NCBI GenBank assembly: GCA_020466095.1
Contig: CM035808.1
Location: 46,654,893 to 46,718,892 of the forward strand
From: Chlorops oryzae
Taxonomy: Eukaryota > Arthropoda > Insecta > Diptera > Chloropidae
Direction of reading: 5' to 3'
Length of the DNA: 64,000 nt
The notes beneath the pieces were generated by a model that was not told the origin of the DNA, did not search any database, and saw nothing but the letters and a program-made list of their open reading frames with translations. Positions 10,556 to 24,126 of this stretch are shown piece after piece (the stretch's first letter is position 1; each line of letters starts with the position of its first letter). A program made the position numbers and the translations under genes.

Positions 10556-12199
10556 GATTGTTTAGGGACCACTGGTATCAGTTTTTTATCTCCTGACTAT
10601 CTCAAAATAGAGTCAAAATACCCTTCAATTTGGTTTAGAAGTCTTCTAAAAGCAAGAACGTGGTCGAATTAAAATTCCTGTAAAGACTGTTCTCCCTTAC
10701 GTCGTCCTCAAGGGTTAGAAATTTCCCTTTATTTATGGAGAGATTCCTCTGAACGGAAAACAGTGTTAGAGACCGTGCTGTTTAAAGCCAACTGGCGCTA
10801 TCCTATAGCTTCAAAAGGACTATTTGGCTCCATTTGAACTTCATGAATGAACTTGCCAGGATATGTGCGACTAGAAGGTCTCTTGAATCGTTTTATGACA
10901 AATCAAAATTTTCCAGTTTTTGGTCCCTAACAGTCAGAAGTCGACACACATTCACATCCATTAGTAAAGATTTGATCTCAGTTTGAGCTGAGAAACCGAG
11001 CAAGGAACATATCGAAAGGATATGCGATGATCCACAGCTACTTCCCGTTAATTATAGCCATTCTTTTTTGCTACTATTGGCTGTTATTTTTGGCTCGCTT
11101 CAGCTTCTTTTTGATCCCTCAATCACATCCACCTGCAAATTTCTTATGTAAAAAACTTGTTATATTCTCTTAAAGTCTCCTCCATTAGGTCTTCCTCCTT
11201 TAAGTTACACGAAAACATTCTGTTTTTGTTCGATTCGGAAATGTTTTCACCAAAAAAAAATAAAACAAAAAAAAAAGTTGGAAATCAATTTTATTTATTA
11301 CCACAAAACTCCTAATAGCTTTCCTTCTATTGCAATATGTGATTTCATTTGATGAGAGTTACAACCTGAGTAAGGCGCCATAAAATCCGGATATTCACTT
11401 CTGCTTTCCGAATGCCTGAATTGATGGATTCTATTGAAATTGAAATGGAATTCCATTACCGTAAATGCTCCAACGTCAAATGGTGTACGCGTGTGCGAAT
11501 GTGCTTTCTTCTCATCCTGCCAAAGGTCTTTTGTGGTCCATCAAAATCGCAACGCAAACAACCTGCACGTAACTGTACGAGTGAGTGCCTGTACGAGTCT
11601 CTCTCTCGATGATGCTGCTGACCAGGAGGAGGACTTCCGTTATGGCTTACAGCTTCACTTCACGTCTGCAATTTATTGTTTCGCAACGCAAGTGTTTATG
11701 ACGACCGAACCCTTGACGCACGTATTTTTGTTTATGAAGCAAAGGGACGTAGTGCTTTTCACCTGGAAATGAAATTGTAATGGTCGCCACTACGCACTGC
11801 GCTGCAACGATGCTGCACTAGATGCTTCCTTTGGATGTTTTCTTATTTTCTTTGTTTCATTTTTTTCTGTTTTGTATTTTTGGTTGTTGTTGTTGTTGTT
11901 TTGTTTTTCATTTCCGTGTGTTGTCTCTCTCAATGCTAATGGAAATCTACGAGGAACATGACTGCATATGGCAGAGCGTAATTTACTGAGTGACGAAGAA
12001 TACGACGACGACGACGAGGACTGCGACGCAGGCAAAAAGTGATTCGAGAAGATAAAATCCCAAACGCCATTTTCCGAATTGATAGCCACGTCAAATGGGG
12101 TTTTCTGCATTTGAAATTGTTTCTCGCTTTTAAATTTTTTTCTTAATTTTTTTGTGGAGCTTTCCAAAAACCCAATATCGTTTGAAAAATTTAACAATG
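10556..12199. other. Host non-coding sequence
   Basis: No convincing exon. The longest frame, 181 codons on - (11790-12335), is Ser-, Asn- and Lys-rich low complexity, and its start lies inside the inverted repeat at 12200-12400. A (GTT)n run is near 11883-11900. Confidence 0.5.
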
Positions 12200-12400
12200 C
12201 CTGGTTTTCCATAGCGTAACAATTCCTGCAAATATTCAACACATCCAACTGTATGAAACTAGTTACAATCAAATCAGTCGTGAATCTGCCCAAAAGCCGG
12301 CACTGTGGCCAGATATTGTGCCAAAGCATAGTCAATTGAAACTGGTTTCATATGTATGCAAGTGTTCAATATTTTCCCATACAAATACTCCTCCAAATCT
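12200..12400. repeat. MITE-like inverted repeat, copy 1
   Basis: The left arm contains TGCAAATATTCAACACATCC and then TGAAACTAGTTACAATCAA. The right arm carries the inverted counterpart (TCAATTGAAACTGGTTTCAT, then GTTCAATATTTTCCC). The same arms occur at 29494-29645, so it is a dispersed family, not a local hairpin. Ends and target duplication are not resolved, so no superfamily is given. Confidence 0.5.
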
Positions 12401-14344
12401 GGAGAACAAGCACTAAGCAGAGCAAACCGCAGCTGCTAGCAAGGTGAGGAGATAAATTACTTAAAAGTGCTCATAAAATTGTTCAAGTGGAGGACGCAAG
12501 CAAAGCATAAAGTTATTCCTTAAAGACGCTCAAGTGTCCACAGTGATTATGCACGACGGTTTAAGTCCTTAGTATATTAGTAGGTAGCACTTTCAGTTGG
12601 TCATCTTCAGTGGAGACCACTGCAGCACTGTTAGCTGTACTTAAGACGAAGCGAAGATACAAACACACATACATATTGTGGGTATGTATATGTTCTTAGA
12701 TGTTGGGGTACTTAAGCCAATTTATATTAGGGCAAATGATTATGTGGCCATGAGCAAGCATTTGGCAAACTCGAGCAGCGTGCACAGCTACTACATGCCA
12801 TTAAAAGGAGTTACTGCAATGGGGATTTGTCTGCAATAAATGTGAACAAGAAGAAGGCAGGGAGGTGGATGAATGCAAGTGCTCCAATGCATAAATTCGT
12901 GCCAATAGTTATTCTGGGGTTATAGATGTAGAAGGCAGCTGGAAAGATGTATGAAAGCCTCTTTAAAGAAGAATGTAGGTGAAAGTCTTCAAGTCCTTTT
13001 CAATTTGAGAGATTTTTTTTTAAATTTTTTCAGCCGGCTCTTGGTCCAAGTGCATGAATATAGTCAACGTACACTTGCGGTTTGCTAAAAATCTCAGAAT
13101 GTTTTCTTTTGATTTTTATGAATCTTTTTTTAATGAAGGGCAATAATCAGAGGTCTTTTTGAAAGACTAACCAAAAGTGGTACGCAAAATGGAACACACT
13201 TAGGAAATACCTATTGAAAAATTGATAAATTTTTAAATTCCCTTTAGGATGTCACACACCTTTTTATAACCGGCGAAAGACCCCTCTTGTTTCACAAGCC
13301 GTTATTGAGAGTCTGCATCAATCAGTTAGATCTCCTTATTTCCGATTAAACAATCATAATGTGACCATAGAAAATATTAATAGAAAATATATTTTTAAAT
13401 TATATGCTCCAACAAATTCAGGAAAATAGAAAATTTAGTTGAATCGTGATCCAAGTATCCTCTTCGCAAATCTAAATCGAAGGATTACATTTCATTTTAA
13501 GTCGCCAAATGCATCACAATTTTCCAAATCCATATCGATAATCTCAAATTCATCTGCAAACAAACGTAGCGAGCTCATCGGGCACTGCCGTCGAACATTG
13601 CAGAGCAGAAATTTGAAAATTGCAGTGCAAACAGTGGAACGTTCGGCTTAAATGGATTTATATTTGTTCTAAAATCCCATTAAAATGCTGGAGATTATAG
13701 GATATTATCGAACGCCGAAGCTTCATTTTTTTGTTAGAATTTTTTCCCCCATTTGTTTCTACTCGCTCTTTTATGTTGGCCAAAGCTTAAAATCAACGTT
13801 TATGAATTTTACTTACAATTTAGACAAAAAATATGGAGCGGAAAAGTTGACGAGGGAAGGACCTACGCTATCGTTAGCTGTGAGAGGCTACCGAGAGGCA
13901 ACGTTTTATTTTTGAGCCGAATTTCCATCAACTTTTCATCATAAATATCACACTCAGCAAAAATGATGGCAACAAAAAAGTAAAAGTAAAAGAAAAATTG
14001 AAAAACTTCATCAACGCGTAATATTTTAATTGACGGTAATTTCATGTTCCGAGAGTGCTTAGCGCCATTAGCGTCTGAACTTTTTGCTGATTGAGTAAAA
14101 ACTCCAAAAATGTCACTTTTTCACGGTTGTCGAGCTGGGTTTGCATCGCGGGATCAAAATATGGAATTTTTTTCTTTTTTCAGAAAAAGCAAATTTAAAA
14201 GAAAAACTAAAAATTTACACTGAGAAAAATATTGAAAAATGAAAAAAGTTTATTTAAGAGGAAAACATTCAAATCAGGTACAGAAATATGCTCCAAAGAA
14301 AACAAAAAATTTTATTAGAGGTACCTAGCAACCATTTAATAGGG
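12401..14344. other. Host non-coding sequence
   Basis: No frame above 76 codons and no recognisable motif. The sequence is AT-rich with short purine runs. Confidence 0.5.
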
Positions 14345-15210
14345 ATAAAATACCCGACACAAGCACGTTTAAATAATATTTAAAACGCGCCCAAAAAACA
14401 GGACCATTAAGAAAGAATAATCTAGAGGTTTTTAAGGCCATAAGGGGTCCTATATACCGACCTGTGTTAAATTTCCCTATGAAAACCGCCCCTTATCCAC
14501 GCCCAATTTCCCGAATTTTTTGAATTCTATTCGGATATACGCTCAAATTCTAAATTTCATTCAAATATTTCGAAAATTCCGATTTTTGGGTAGTTTTGAG
14601 ATTTTTGTGACAGACCCAATACTGTAGCTTCCCTCCTGGTCTTGACCCCCTGGAGATACCCTTAATAACGGACCAATCAAGAAATTTTTGGAGAGGATGT
14701 GTATGGCTTCAAAGGAAGCATACGTGCCAACTTTCGTTCACACCCCATTTTCAATTTCGGGTGTAGGAGACAATTTTCGTAAAACGCCCTTTTGTCACGC
14801 CCACTTTTCAAATTTTTTGAAATCGTATTACATGCCTTGAAACATTTTTAAATATCAAATTTCATGAAAATATCTTGAAAAGCTCCGATTTAAAAACAGT
14901 TTTTCTGATTTTCGTAAGAGACCCTGGTACTGGAGGTACCCTTAAAAATGGTCCGATCGGGTCCATTCTCGAATTGGTTTTTACTCATATCCCTGTGAGC
15001 ACGCACACCATATTTCAAAAGATAGCTCAACTCCTTTGATAAGAAAACTGTATACAGACAGACAGACGGACGAACATGGGTAAATCGAATCTCCTGGTGA
15101 CGCTGATCATTTCTATAAACATTTTGGTCTATCTCGACTGGTTCTGGGTGTTACACACAACCACACAAACGCAATATACCCTCAACACAGAGTGTGTCGG
15201 GTATAAAAAC
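14345..15210 (-). mobile_element. Hairpin-ended repeat, family A copy 1
   Basis: Reading on -, it starts with TTTTATACCCGACACACTCT and a hairpin, then a (GTCY)n-like tract (GTCCGTCTGTCTGTC, 15057-15071), then repeated CCACGCCC motifs, and ends near GTGTCGGGTATTTTATCC. It matches 30022-30878 and 59409-60230 in order and content. The terminal hairpin with GTCAGGCTCGCCTGAC of the other copies is missing, so this end is truncated or diverged. The architecture fits descriptions of dipteran mini-me/DINE-1 (Helentron-related) elements. It has no coding capacity. Confidence 0.75.
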
Positions 15211-17870
15211 ATATATGTTATTTTTATGACAGTTCGCTCGTCCGTTTGAAGTGTATTCATTGAAATCTTCTATGGTCAGACTAATTCCCCATAACCCAAG
15301 GTTATTAAATTAAAACATTAAATTTTCCTTTAAAAAAAAAAACTTGAACAATTTGGTCCTTTCAATTAGCCTTTAAGCCAAACGCGAAAATCCTTTTCAC
15401 TCCCAAGCTTAGTCGAGTCATATCGAATTTTACTAAAAACAAAAATGAATCAACTTTTTAATTTGATATTTTTCGACTATTTTAATTAACAGATTTGACA
15501 CTGATATAATAATTGAACAAATGGACACGAAGAGATTTTTAACCGATTTTTTATTATGAATTTCAATTGCTAATTTTAAATTCCGTCATTTAAATAAACA
15601 TCGCAATGATTCTTTGCTTAAAGCAAATTATAAAATTGCATTTGACATTGCACGAATATGATGACGCCAGGACGTGGATTCAGTTTATTTTGCTTTGACT
15701 TTGTGTCCTTTCAAGTGCTTACAATTGTGTATTTTAATTAACAAAACCTTTTAATTGAATTAATTATTTGGACAAATGACAAATTGGACAATCCAATAAC
15801 AACATGCAGACATGCAAAAGATAATGAAATTTAGTGTACTCTGCGAGGATAATTGAAAACAGTTTCGTTTTCTCTTTTTTCCAATGAAAATTTTATTTTT
15901 CTATTGCCATTATTTTTTAGGTATCTAATTTGCTCAAATTTAATAAAGTTAACTCCTAAAAAATGTTTGCGTTTTTCCCCTCAAGAACTCATCAAGTTCT
16001 GTCGTAGCAACGTTTTAATTTTCGCTCATAAACATGAAATTTATATTGCATATTTACGTGCGCTTATATAAGAACCATTGCGCAATGAGAAGCACTTGGA
16101 CTAGTCTGATTTAGATAGAATGGCAATGGGTGAAGGAATCTTTTATTTAAATTTTTCGAATGGGACAATCGTCCTCGAGTCGAACTCAAAAGTCCTACTT
16201 TCGGAGTAGGCGAGACCCAATTATTTTAAAGTGAGATCACAAGTCTAAAAAAGACACTTTAATACATTGACTGGCTTATTAAGAAGGATTCATTCTCAAT
16301 CCGACTAGTTGGAGAAAGGTCGGAATTGCTACAAGGATTATCCATATGAAATATCGCGATTTTATATCGGGGCAGTAATTTTTAGCGACCTTTATTGTTT
16401 GGATTTATTACCGACAATCATGAAGGCAACTGCATACCTTTATTAGTTTTCATAAAACTATATTGATATAGCAAAATACAAAAAACAAAAAAATATTATT
16501 TAAAGCATGCTTAGAGGCGATATGCAGCTGCTGGTCGTGCTATCGCGAGCACTAAATAAAGACCCACTTAGAGTCAAAACAATTCTCGATGTGAATAACA
16601 GCAAAACAAATGGAAACATAAAATTTGCATGTCAAAAGCACATTAAAACATAAATATATACCCATGTCCTTTGCGTCTACTCTTTAAAGCGGAACAAGTC
16701 AACGAACGCACGCCACCAGGAGGTCCTACTTTTGTAGGTATTATTTTTAATGTAGGCCGAGTCATATGAAAACAGAAAGTGGATTTTATATGCATACAAA
16801 AATCAAAAGCAATCCACACCAAAAGGACGCGCAACAGATTCAAGGAAGAAATCGTACGGAAATAATGTCTCCTCAAAAGTACAAAACGAATCCTTAATCT
16901 CATTCAAACTTTTCTTTCGGTTTTAAACAAGGTTTTTATTTTTTTTATATATTTTTTTAAATTTATTCTCGCTGACACTCATTTCCTCTTATATCCGTTG
17001 CTCGTTAGAAACGATTCATCATGATGCCTACGCAGACGACGGCGACGAGCAGTCCTAATCCTCAAAAGGCGTTTTTTGCTTATACCCCATTTGAATACGT
17101 TTATATTTCCGTCAAAGGTATTTTGCATATTTTTAGGATGCGTAGGTAGAAACTCAGCTGCAGACATAGCCATCACTTCGGCAGAGAAGAATAGAATAAA
17201 AAAAAAAGGGAAAGAAATTGAAAAAACAGGAGAACCTAAAGGTGAGATATGAAATAAAGCATGCACGAGTTTCTATACAGCCATCCATGCTTCAGCGCCT
17301 AAATGTATGCTGCCGAATTTTCGGTAATACCTTCACACTGGCTGTTTTAAAAGTGGGAAAACAAATTTGATTTCGATTTTTAAATTACTCAAAAACAAGG
17401 AATAAAGCAAGAGTCAATTTACTAAAGAGAAATAAATAAATAAATAAATATATACGTAGGATATAAATAAAAGAGAATGTCTTGAAAAAAAGCTCCCACC
17501 CAACATCTACGAAATTTTGGGAGTGGTAGCATATGTCTCGGATTGCTTGAGGCAGTTGAGTGATTAATTGACAGAATTTGATGGCTGAGCTTTAGGCAAT
17601 TTTTGCGAAAAAGGCATTTCCGTTATGGCCGTTGTATCGAGGGGGAACAAATAAAAAGAAATAAAAACGAGAAGAAAAGGTGGAGAAGAGTGGAGAAAAA
17701 ATAATGAGCAGCTTTTGTGAAAAAGAAAAAAATAAATGTTCTTTGGAACAAAACAAGGTCGTACATAAAACAGATTAACTCGGAAAGAATATGACAGGAA
17801 AGCAATGAAGCGAGCAATTCTTTTCGTTTTTTATCGCGTTACCAACTTAAGTGGATTATATCATTGACTT

Positions 17871-17871
<1 letters not shown>
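15211..17871. other. Host non-coding sequence
   Basis: No frame above 95 codons; nothing recognised. A short (AATA)n run lies at 17431-17450. Confidence 0.5.

Positions 17872-17908
<37 letters not shown>
17872..17908. repeat. (CT)n microsatellite
   Basis: About 18 uninterrupted CT units, which read as GA on -. Confidence 0.95.
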
Positions 17909-20399
17909 GAACGGAAGCAAGCACTTGTCGTGTAGCAATAGGGCAATATTTGTCTGAATTGGTTCAAGTTGTGCGGCCGGCTAAATCTTTTGCTCTAGAT
18001 GTAATGTATTAAATGTATTTAAGGAATTAAGTTAGCATACTTTTTGGGGGGCGTCCCCAACATTGAAGCAAGTCACATCGATTTTCTCCTTAAAAGAGGT
18101 GTGTCTGACTTAAGCTTTTATCGTCAGTTTGCGTGAGCGCTTTATAAATAAAAAGAAAAATAAGAAAAAAATCCCAAAAAATTTTCGCTTCAGCATTAAA
18201 TTGTTGAAAAATACATTCAAATCGTTTGGCCTGCGGAAGGATATTTCGGCAGCAAACTGATCGATTACTTTCGATTGACTTGTTAATGGGTTTGTTCGCT
18301 TGAGCAAACGAACTGATTGGTGTTGCTGGTGGGGGTGGGAACGATGGAGTTGTGAAATCTGAGACTATTTTGTAAGCGAATATTGACATTTTGCAAAGGG
18401 TAATTATACGATTGCAATGGAAGGATGAGCTAAGATTGGGCTCCTATCATATTAATCAGCCCCTTAAGTGAACTCTAATGATTTCAGAAAGAAAAATATT
18501 CAAATTACAAACAAGATCCTAGGAAGTCCTTTGAAAAAATATTTCTAAAATGCATTCATCACTAGGACTCTTTCACGTAAGTCCTTTTCAACTGGCATAA
18601 CACGATTTCTTTACATTCAATTTGATTCCGATTGCTTCTGCATCGACTTGGGATGCCAACAACGTAGTAAATTACCCATGCAATCATTCCCAGAATGCAA
18701 ATATATGTTGGTATGTATTCTCATAGACTTTCACCTTTTCACCTGGCCCCTATTCAAGTGACTATGGGGTTCATTTCAATCCTCGTATGCGGCAACCAGA
18801 ATAATTGCAAATCTAATTGATTGAAAATTGAAAAGAAACACGTCGCCGAGCAACAAGCTACCACACAGACACGCTGCAATAAATCGAGTAAAAGGAGTAA
18901 ATACAGTTTTACGCTCGACTAAGGAATTAAATAAAAATAAAGAGAGAAATAGAATTTGGAATAAAACCGGAGAAAAGACAACACACACAATCCAGCACTC
19001 TAAAGTCGATACAAAACGAATCTGTGGGCCAACGTACCCATGAGGACAACGATGGGTTAGTTTGAGTTTATCTCTTGTCGGAATCTTTGAATTATCAACA
19101 TTTATAGGTACACTCAAGCCCCAATTTATGAACAAATAAATTTTAGTTTTGCCTTCAATATAGGTACCTTACGGTCCTTTCAAAAAGGACATACGCAGGT
19201 TTCACTGTATTAAACTTGAGAGTTTCTGAATAAAAAAACATTTTGAAAAATCATATTTTTCCCACTTATAGCAGCATTTCATAAAGAGGAGATCCTTGTG
19301 GTGCTGGAGTGCCTCCTGTACAGTCAAGTTGCTAGGAGACCAATGCAATCGCAATGGCATTTCATCATCACATATCGAAGATGCTCTTTGATAGCATATG
19401 AAGCTAACTCGATGAGCAAACGAACCGAGAAAAGCTGTTGACGCTTGATGTGATGTGACTATCTCTGTGTGACTATTGCGCCAAAAACTATGCAATGAAT
19501 TTGCACAAAGGATTTCAAAACAAGGATATGTAGGAATGTATGTATATACCTACCGACAATTCATTTACGTCAAACGTGTTTTTGGAAAAGGTTTATTTAC
19601 TCGTGCAATTCAATTACGTTCGAAATGAAGTTAAATCAGCCCGAGGATGTCTGCTGGATATTTGATGTTGCCGTTTGAGGATAGCATAATGCGATTTGTC
19701 TTTCTTATTTTAATGAATATGAAAGCAATTTGATAAATTTCTAGTAAAGAAATTTGTTTGAATGAAGAAAGAAAGAGATTTGGATTTATGAACTTTTGGG
19801 CATTGAAGACTTTTAAGTATTTTGTCTTTAAAGAGACAAACAGATGCATCATAATTTCTGAAAAATATGTTCGAAAGGCAGTTCAGAATAAGCTTTTGAT
19901 TTAAATTTTTCTTTTTTGGTTGCAGAGCTTTCTTAAGATTAAAAAAAAAAAAACATAAATTTATTCAAATTGATATTAGAGTAACAATGTGTTTTATGTG
20001 TACCTGACTCTTTTACGGACGCAGCTCTTTGCAATAATATATTCCCAAACGAGTCTCGAAAATTCATTTTTCGGTTTCTTTAGTGCAAATTCATTTCGGA
20101 TATTGATTGCTGCGCAACAGCTTTCACTGAAAATGGGATTACATTTCATATTAAATGGAAATGATTTATGAAAAGCGACCCTCTTTGGGCTCCAAGCAGA
20201 CCTGGCCCCTCGTAAAATTTGTAAATGTTTGCTTTTCTATATTTAAATGCGTGATTCTTCAGTGATTTTCTTCAAAATATACTTTCAATATTTTTTTATA
20301 CGATTTATAAAACCTATTTGCATATATGTTATTGTATTCTCCCAGCAGGAAATGACAGCCTGAAGTCATCAATTATTTTATGTTGGCATCGAAGCCGCA
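17909..20399. other. Host non-coding sequence
   Basis: Short frames only (up to 119 codons at 18776-19135 on -), without recognisable domains. No RNA gene seen. Confidence 0.5.
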
Positions 20400-20900
20400 A
20401 GCTCATGAGACTAAGATTGACACCGATAATATTGTCATATTGAAATTTAGAATAGTTGCTGGTGACACCCATACATAACACCATCAATCTTAGATGACAA
20501 TTTAACCAACCAGTCATGCATGACATTGTCGGTTGAAAGTCATCGATGACAGCAAGGACGAAAATATTATGTAGAAATAATAAGAAATAATGTCCTCTTT
20601 TCTAAGACGAAATTTCATCCAATCAGTCATGCATGACATTGTCATCTATCTGTCAACGATGACAGAGATGATGACACGATGACGTTGAGTAGGTAATAAA
20701 AAATAAATGTCTTCTATATAAGACAATATATCATGACATTCGCACACATGACATTATCACCCACATGTTATCGATGACAGAAATGGCGAAAAATGATGCA
20801 AGAACTATAAATATTTCACCTAAATTTCATCGATGTCATTTCATTCAAATTGTCATGCATGACATTGTCACTTGTATGTAAACGATGGCACACTCACTTT
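20400..20900. repeat. Degenerate ~113-bp tandem repeat with palindromic core
   Basis: CATGACATTGTC or a close variant recurs at 20519, 20632, 20747 and 20858, a spacing of 111-115 bp. In three copies the core is the perfect 12-base palindrome GTCATGCATGAC. Each unit also has ATCGATGACAG-like and GTCCTCTT/GTCTTCTA-like segments. This is a short satellite-like array or the inside of an unknown element. No coding potential. Confidence 0.75.
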
Positions 20901-23720
20901 CATTTGCCTATTGAGTCACATTGCCTCTCATAACTAAAAGTAAACATTATAACTAAAATACCTATGATATGAAAAGTTGCCTTAGGAATCTTAATAAGAA
21001 TTCCCAAAGTGGTGCAACGAAATTATTTGAAACTTAAAAGCTAGCATATCATATTAAAATAAGATTACTAAGATATAAAACTCACTTTGGAATGCAAATT
21101 ACTCACTTGAGACTCCTTGCGAAAATTAACTTTATGCTCTTATCTCGTCTGACGTGCATCATATGACAATGTATCAAATTACCTCCTTTGTGATATATCG
21201 CTCCCAAATTCATCAACTTTGTTGCATAATATTTCGATAAAATTGCGAATTTCTGGAAAATAAAATGAGAGAAATACGGAGTTAGAAAAACCACGCTTGA
21301 ATCACTTTCCTTTTTTGTAATTGACAACAGAACAATGAAGTCAAGGATGTGTGTGTATGTGTGTGTGTGGAGCATTCGCGTTGAAAAAGCATAAAATTTA
21401 CCGAGTTCCCTAGATAGCTGTGGAGTTTTTTCGTAAATTGGCGAAAGAAGCACTTAAGATTGCTGTGGAACACATATTTTGACGAAAATTTTTTGGCAAG
21501 TGAAGTTAAGTGCTTTGAAGGATCTGTTTACGAATGGAATGTCCTTTTTGGGACGCATTATAGTGTTGTGATAATTTGAACTCAAACTGTTACTTATTCT
21601 TACTTGAGATATAGTAGAATCAAGACTCAAGCATTTATAAGGCAAAGAAAAACAAATTATTTAAATTTCTTAGCATACTTAAAGGGTGGTAATAGCCGAA
21701 GTATCCTCAATGAAATTCTTGAAATTCCTCTCTTTCTCTCCGAATTTGAGATGTTTATAATTTTTATAACCATTAACGCGTTCGCTATCGAAAGGATCCA
21801 TATTTGGTATTAATGCTACAAAATTTTGTTTGTTTCTTATCCCTTAAAGATCTATGAAATTTCATAAAGAAAACTTCCTCGACACATGCATTCTTTCATA
21901 CTGTTCGAAATCGATTCGAATACTTTGCTCCTTATTTATGGTTTCTTTGACGTCTCATTAGGAATGCGTCGCTTCTAAGCTCCTCCTGGAACTCTTTCAA
22001 GCCCATGAATATCCATGAATAAATTTCTCTTGTCTGCTTGGTTGCCCATGCGATTTTTTGCGGGTATATCGAAGCCGATTTCTTTCGCATAACTAATGAA
22101 TCGCATAAGTTATGAGATCGATGGAGTGCTTGATTTCTCTTCCAGTTTCGACAGCCTGAAATCAATAGCCTAGTTTCCCAGTTCAATAGCGACCAAATCT
22201 GTTTATATTTTTGTTATGGCTTTTTTCCTATTTTGAATTTTCTCTTTTTGGGGCAATATGCACCTAAAAGCTGTTAAATAATTCATGAGACGATAAAAGT
22301 TCAAGTTTTTCGTGCAAAAGTTTTTCCACAAAGAATTAGAAAAATATGGTTTATGAAGTCAAGAAAGGCATACAGAATGGTTTGAAGTTTCATTATCGGC
22401 ATATTAAAGGGTAGAATAACAATCAGCTAGTGAATAAAGCCTTCGGAATTTAAGAGACTTTTCAACTTTCCCATAAAAGGAATTTAATTAATGAGCAACA
22501 TTCTTCAAGGAACGAAAAGGAAAGGAAAGCGGAAATTATTGTTTGTCTAAGAAAAAAGGGGGAAATTTTTCTTCCTTCATTAAAGATGATTAATTCCAAA
22601 ATAACTTTTTTTCTTTAAAGAAATCAGCTTTGCAAAGGATCCTTTAAAAAAAAGGTCATTTTGGCGACGGTAAAATATTTATTTTGTGAACATTTTTTTA
22701 AATAATTAAGGCAAGGGTCAAATCAATCAAATTCTCGATTCATGAATTTTAAAAATAATAACGGGCAATAGAAAATATTAAAATTGAATACCTAAAAGTA
22801 AGCATTTGAATTAAAAAATAATAATAATTCATATAATTATTAACCTTTACGAATGAAGACAATAGGCTCCAAGGAGATCCCCACAATTTCAAAAATACTT
22901 GCTTATGAAATCTTTAATGGACAAAGCTTCAAAAATGAAGAAAGGAAATCTTTTTAATAATTTAAGGCAGACTTTTGGGTGCTTAGATTAAATTAAAGAA
23001 TTTATGTTTTAGTTATAATATTGTTCGACGGTTCATGGTCCGCATGGAAGCTTCAAAGTGGCAAAGTGTCGCCAATGCACATTGGAACATTCTCTTGAGA
23101 GCTGAGCTGCTCATCTCTCAGCCTTTTTTTAACAGCAGCGTCTAAAAGTCTTTGTTCGTTTGCAAAAGGAGAGGATTGTTTTTCAAATTCTGCTCGACTT
23201 GAGCCAGTGGTGTATTTAAGCATATTTGGGCCTGAATCTTTCAAAAACTATGTTGCACCATCATCAGAGTTACAAGCCAATGAAATAGTAATTCATTAGG
23301 TTAATAATGATAAACATCACTGCACGAGAAATAAAACTTTTAAATATACAAATGGCCTAAAATTATGCATTTCAATATTAAGAACAGGCAGACCGAAAAT
23401 GTACGTGGATCGCTAAGATGAAAAAATATCAGCAAAGGATGGGTCCCTGAGATGACATTACCTAGGAACAGAATTCCTTCAGAAGGGTGCTTATATCACA
23501 TATTCAGACCTCAGGAGCAGCATGAGCGAATCCTTAAAGAGGTAAACAAGGTTTTTTGTATTGAAAAAGTTTTCTATCTTAAAAAGTATCGTAAATAACG
23601 TCTTCTTTGGCTAAGGTGTTTTTGGGAATTTATTCAGAAGTTTTAGAAAAGGCCTAGAGGTTACGCTGGGCTGATATCCTCCCAAAAATTTTACTTATCT
23701 GAGATATTTTGAGTTTCTAG
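20901..23720. other. Host non-coding sequence
   Basis: No convincing exon or element boundary. A (GT)n-like stretch lies at 21348-21369. The longest frame is 116 codons, without features. Confidence 0.5.
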
Positions 23721-24126
23721 TAGTGTCCGACCGAAGGTTCGGCTTCGGCTTCGGTAATCGGCATAATCGGCCAATTCTTAATCTTCGGCTTCGGCTGGAA
23801 AAAGCCGAATATTTTAGCCGAATATTTTTGCATTTTAATGGAAGTAAAAAATTCACGATAGATTTTCAATTGCTTCATTGAGACCTTTTATACTAGTGAA
23901 TTATTGCCGTAAATTCTCACTTTGTGGGCGACTAAAGCGAAAGAACCTAGAGAAAATTTGAGCGGTTTTTTTTTTGTGCTTGTCAAATGAATAAAGACTG
24001 ATTTTGTTTCCTTACTGTAAAATGTTTTGCATTCGGCTTCGGCCTTCGGTCTTCGGCCGAAGTCTTCAACTCTGCCGATTGTTCGGCTTCGGCTTCGGCT
24101 AAAAATCCACCTTCGGTCGGACACTA
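23721..24126. mobile_element. Non-autonomous hAT-type DNA element
   Basis: 406 bp with perfect 18-bp inverted ends TAGTGTCCGACCGAAGGT. It is flanked by the 8-bp duplication GTTTCTAG (23713-23720 and 24127-24134). The size and the T at position 2 and A at position 7 fit the hAT consensus. Both subterminal regions are packed with TTCGGC/GCCGAA motifs, as expected for transposase binding arrays. No transposase frame, so it would need a protein from elsewhere. Confidence 0.88.

Noticed and set aside
11790..12335. 181-codon frame on -
   Set aside because: Ser/Asn/Lys-rich low complexity, and its first ~45 codons lie inside a dispersed inverted repeat; no domain or start context supports it.
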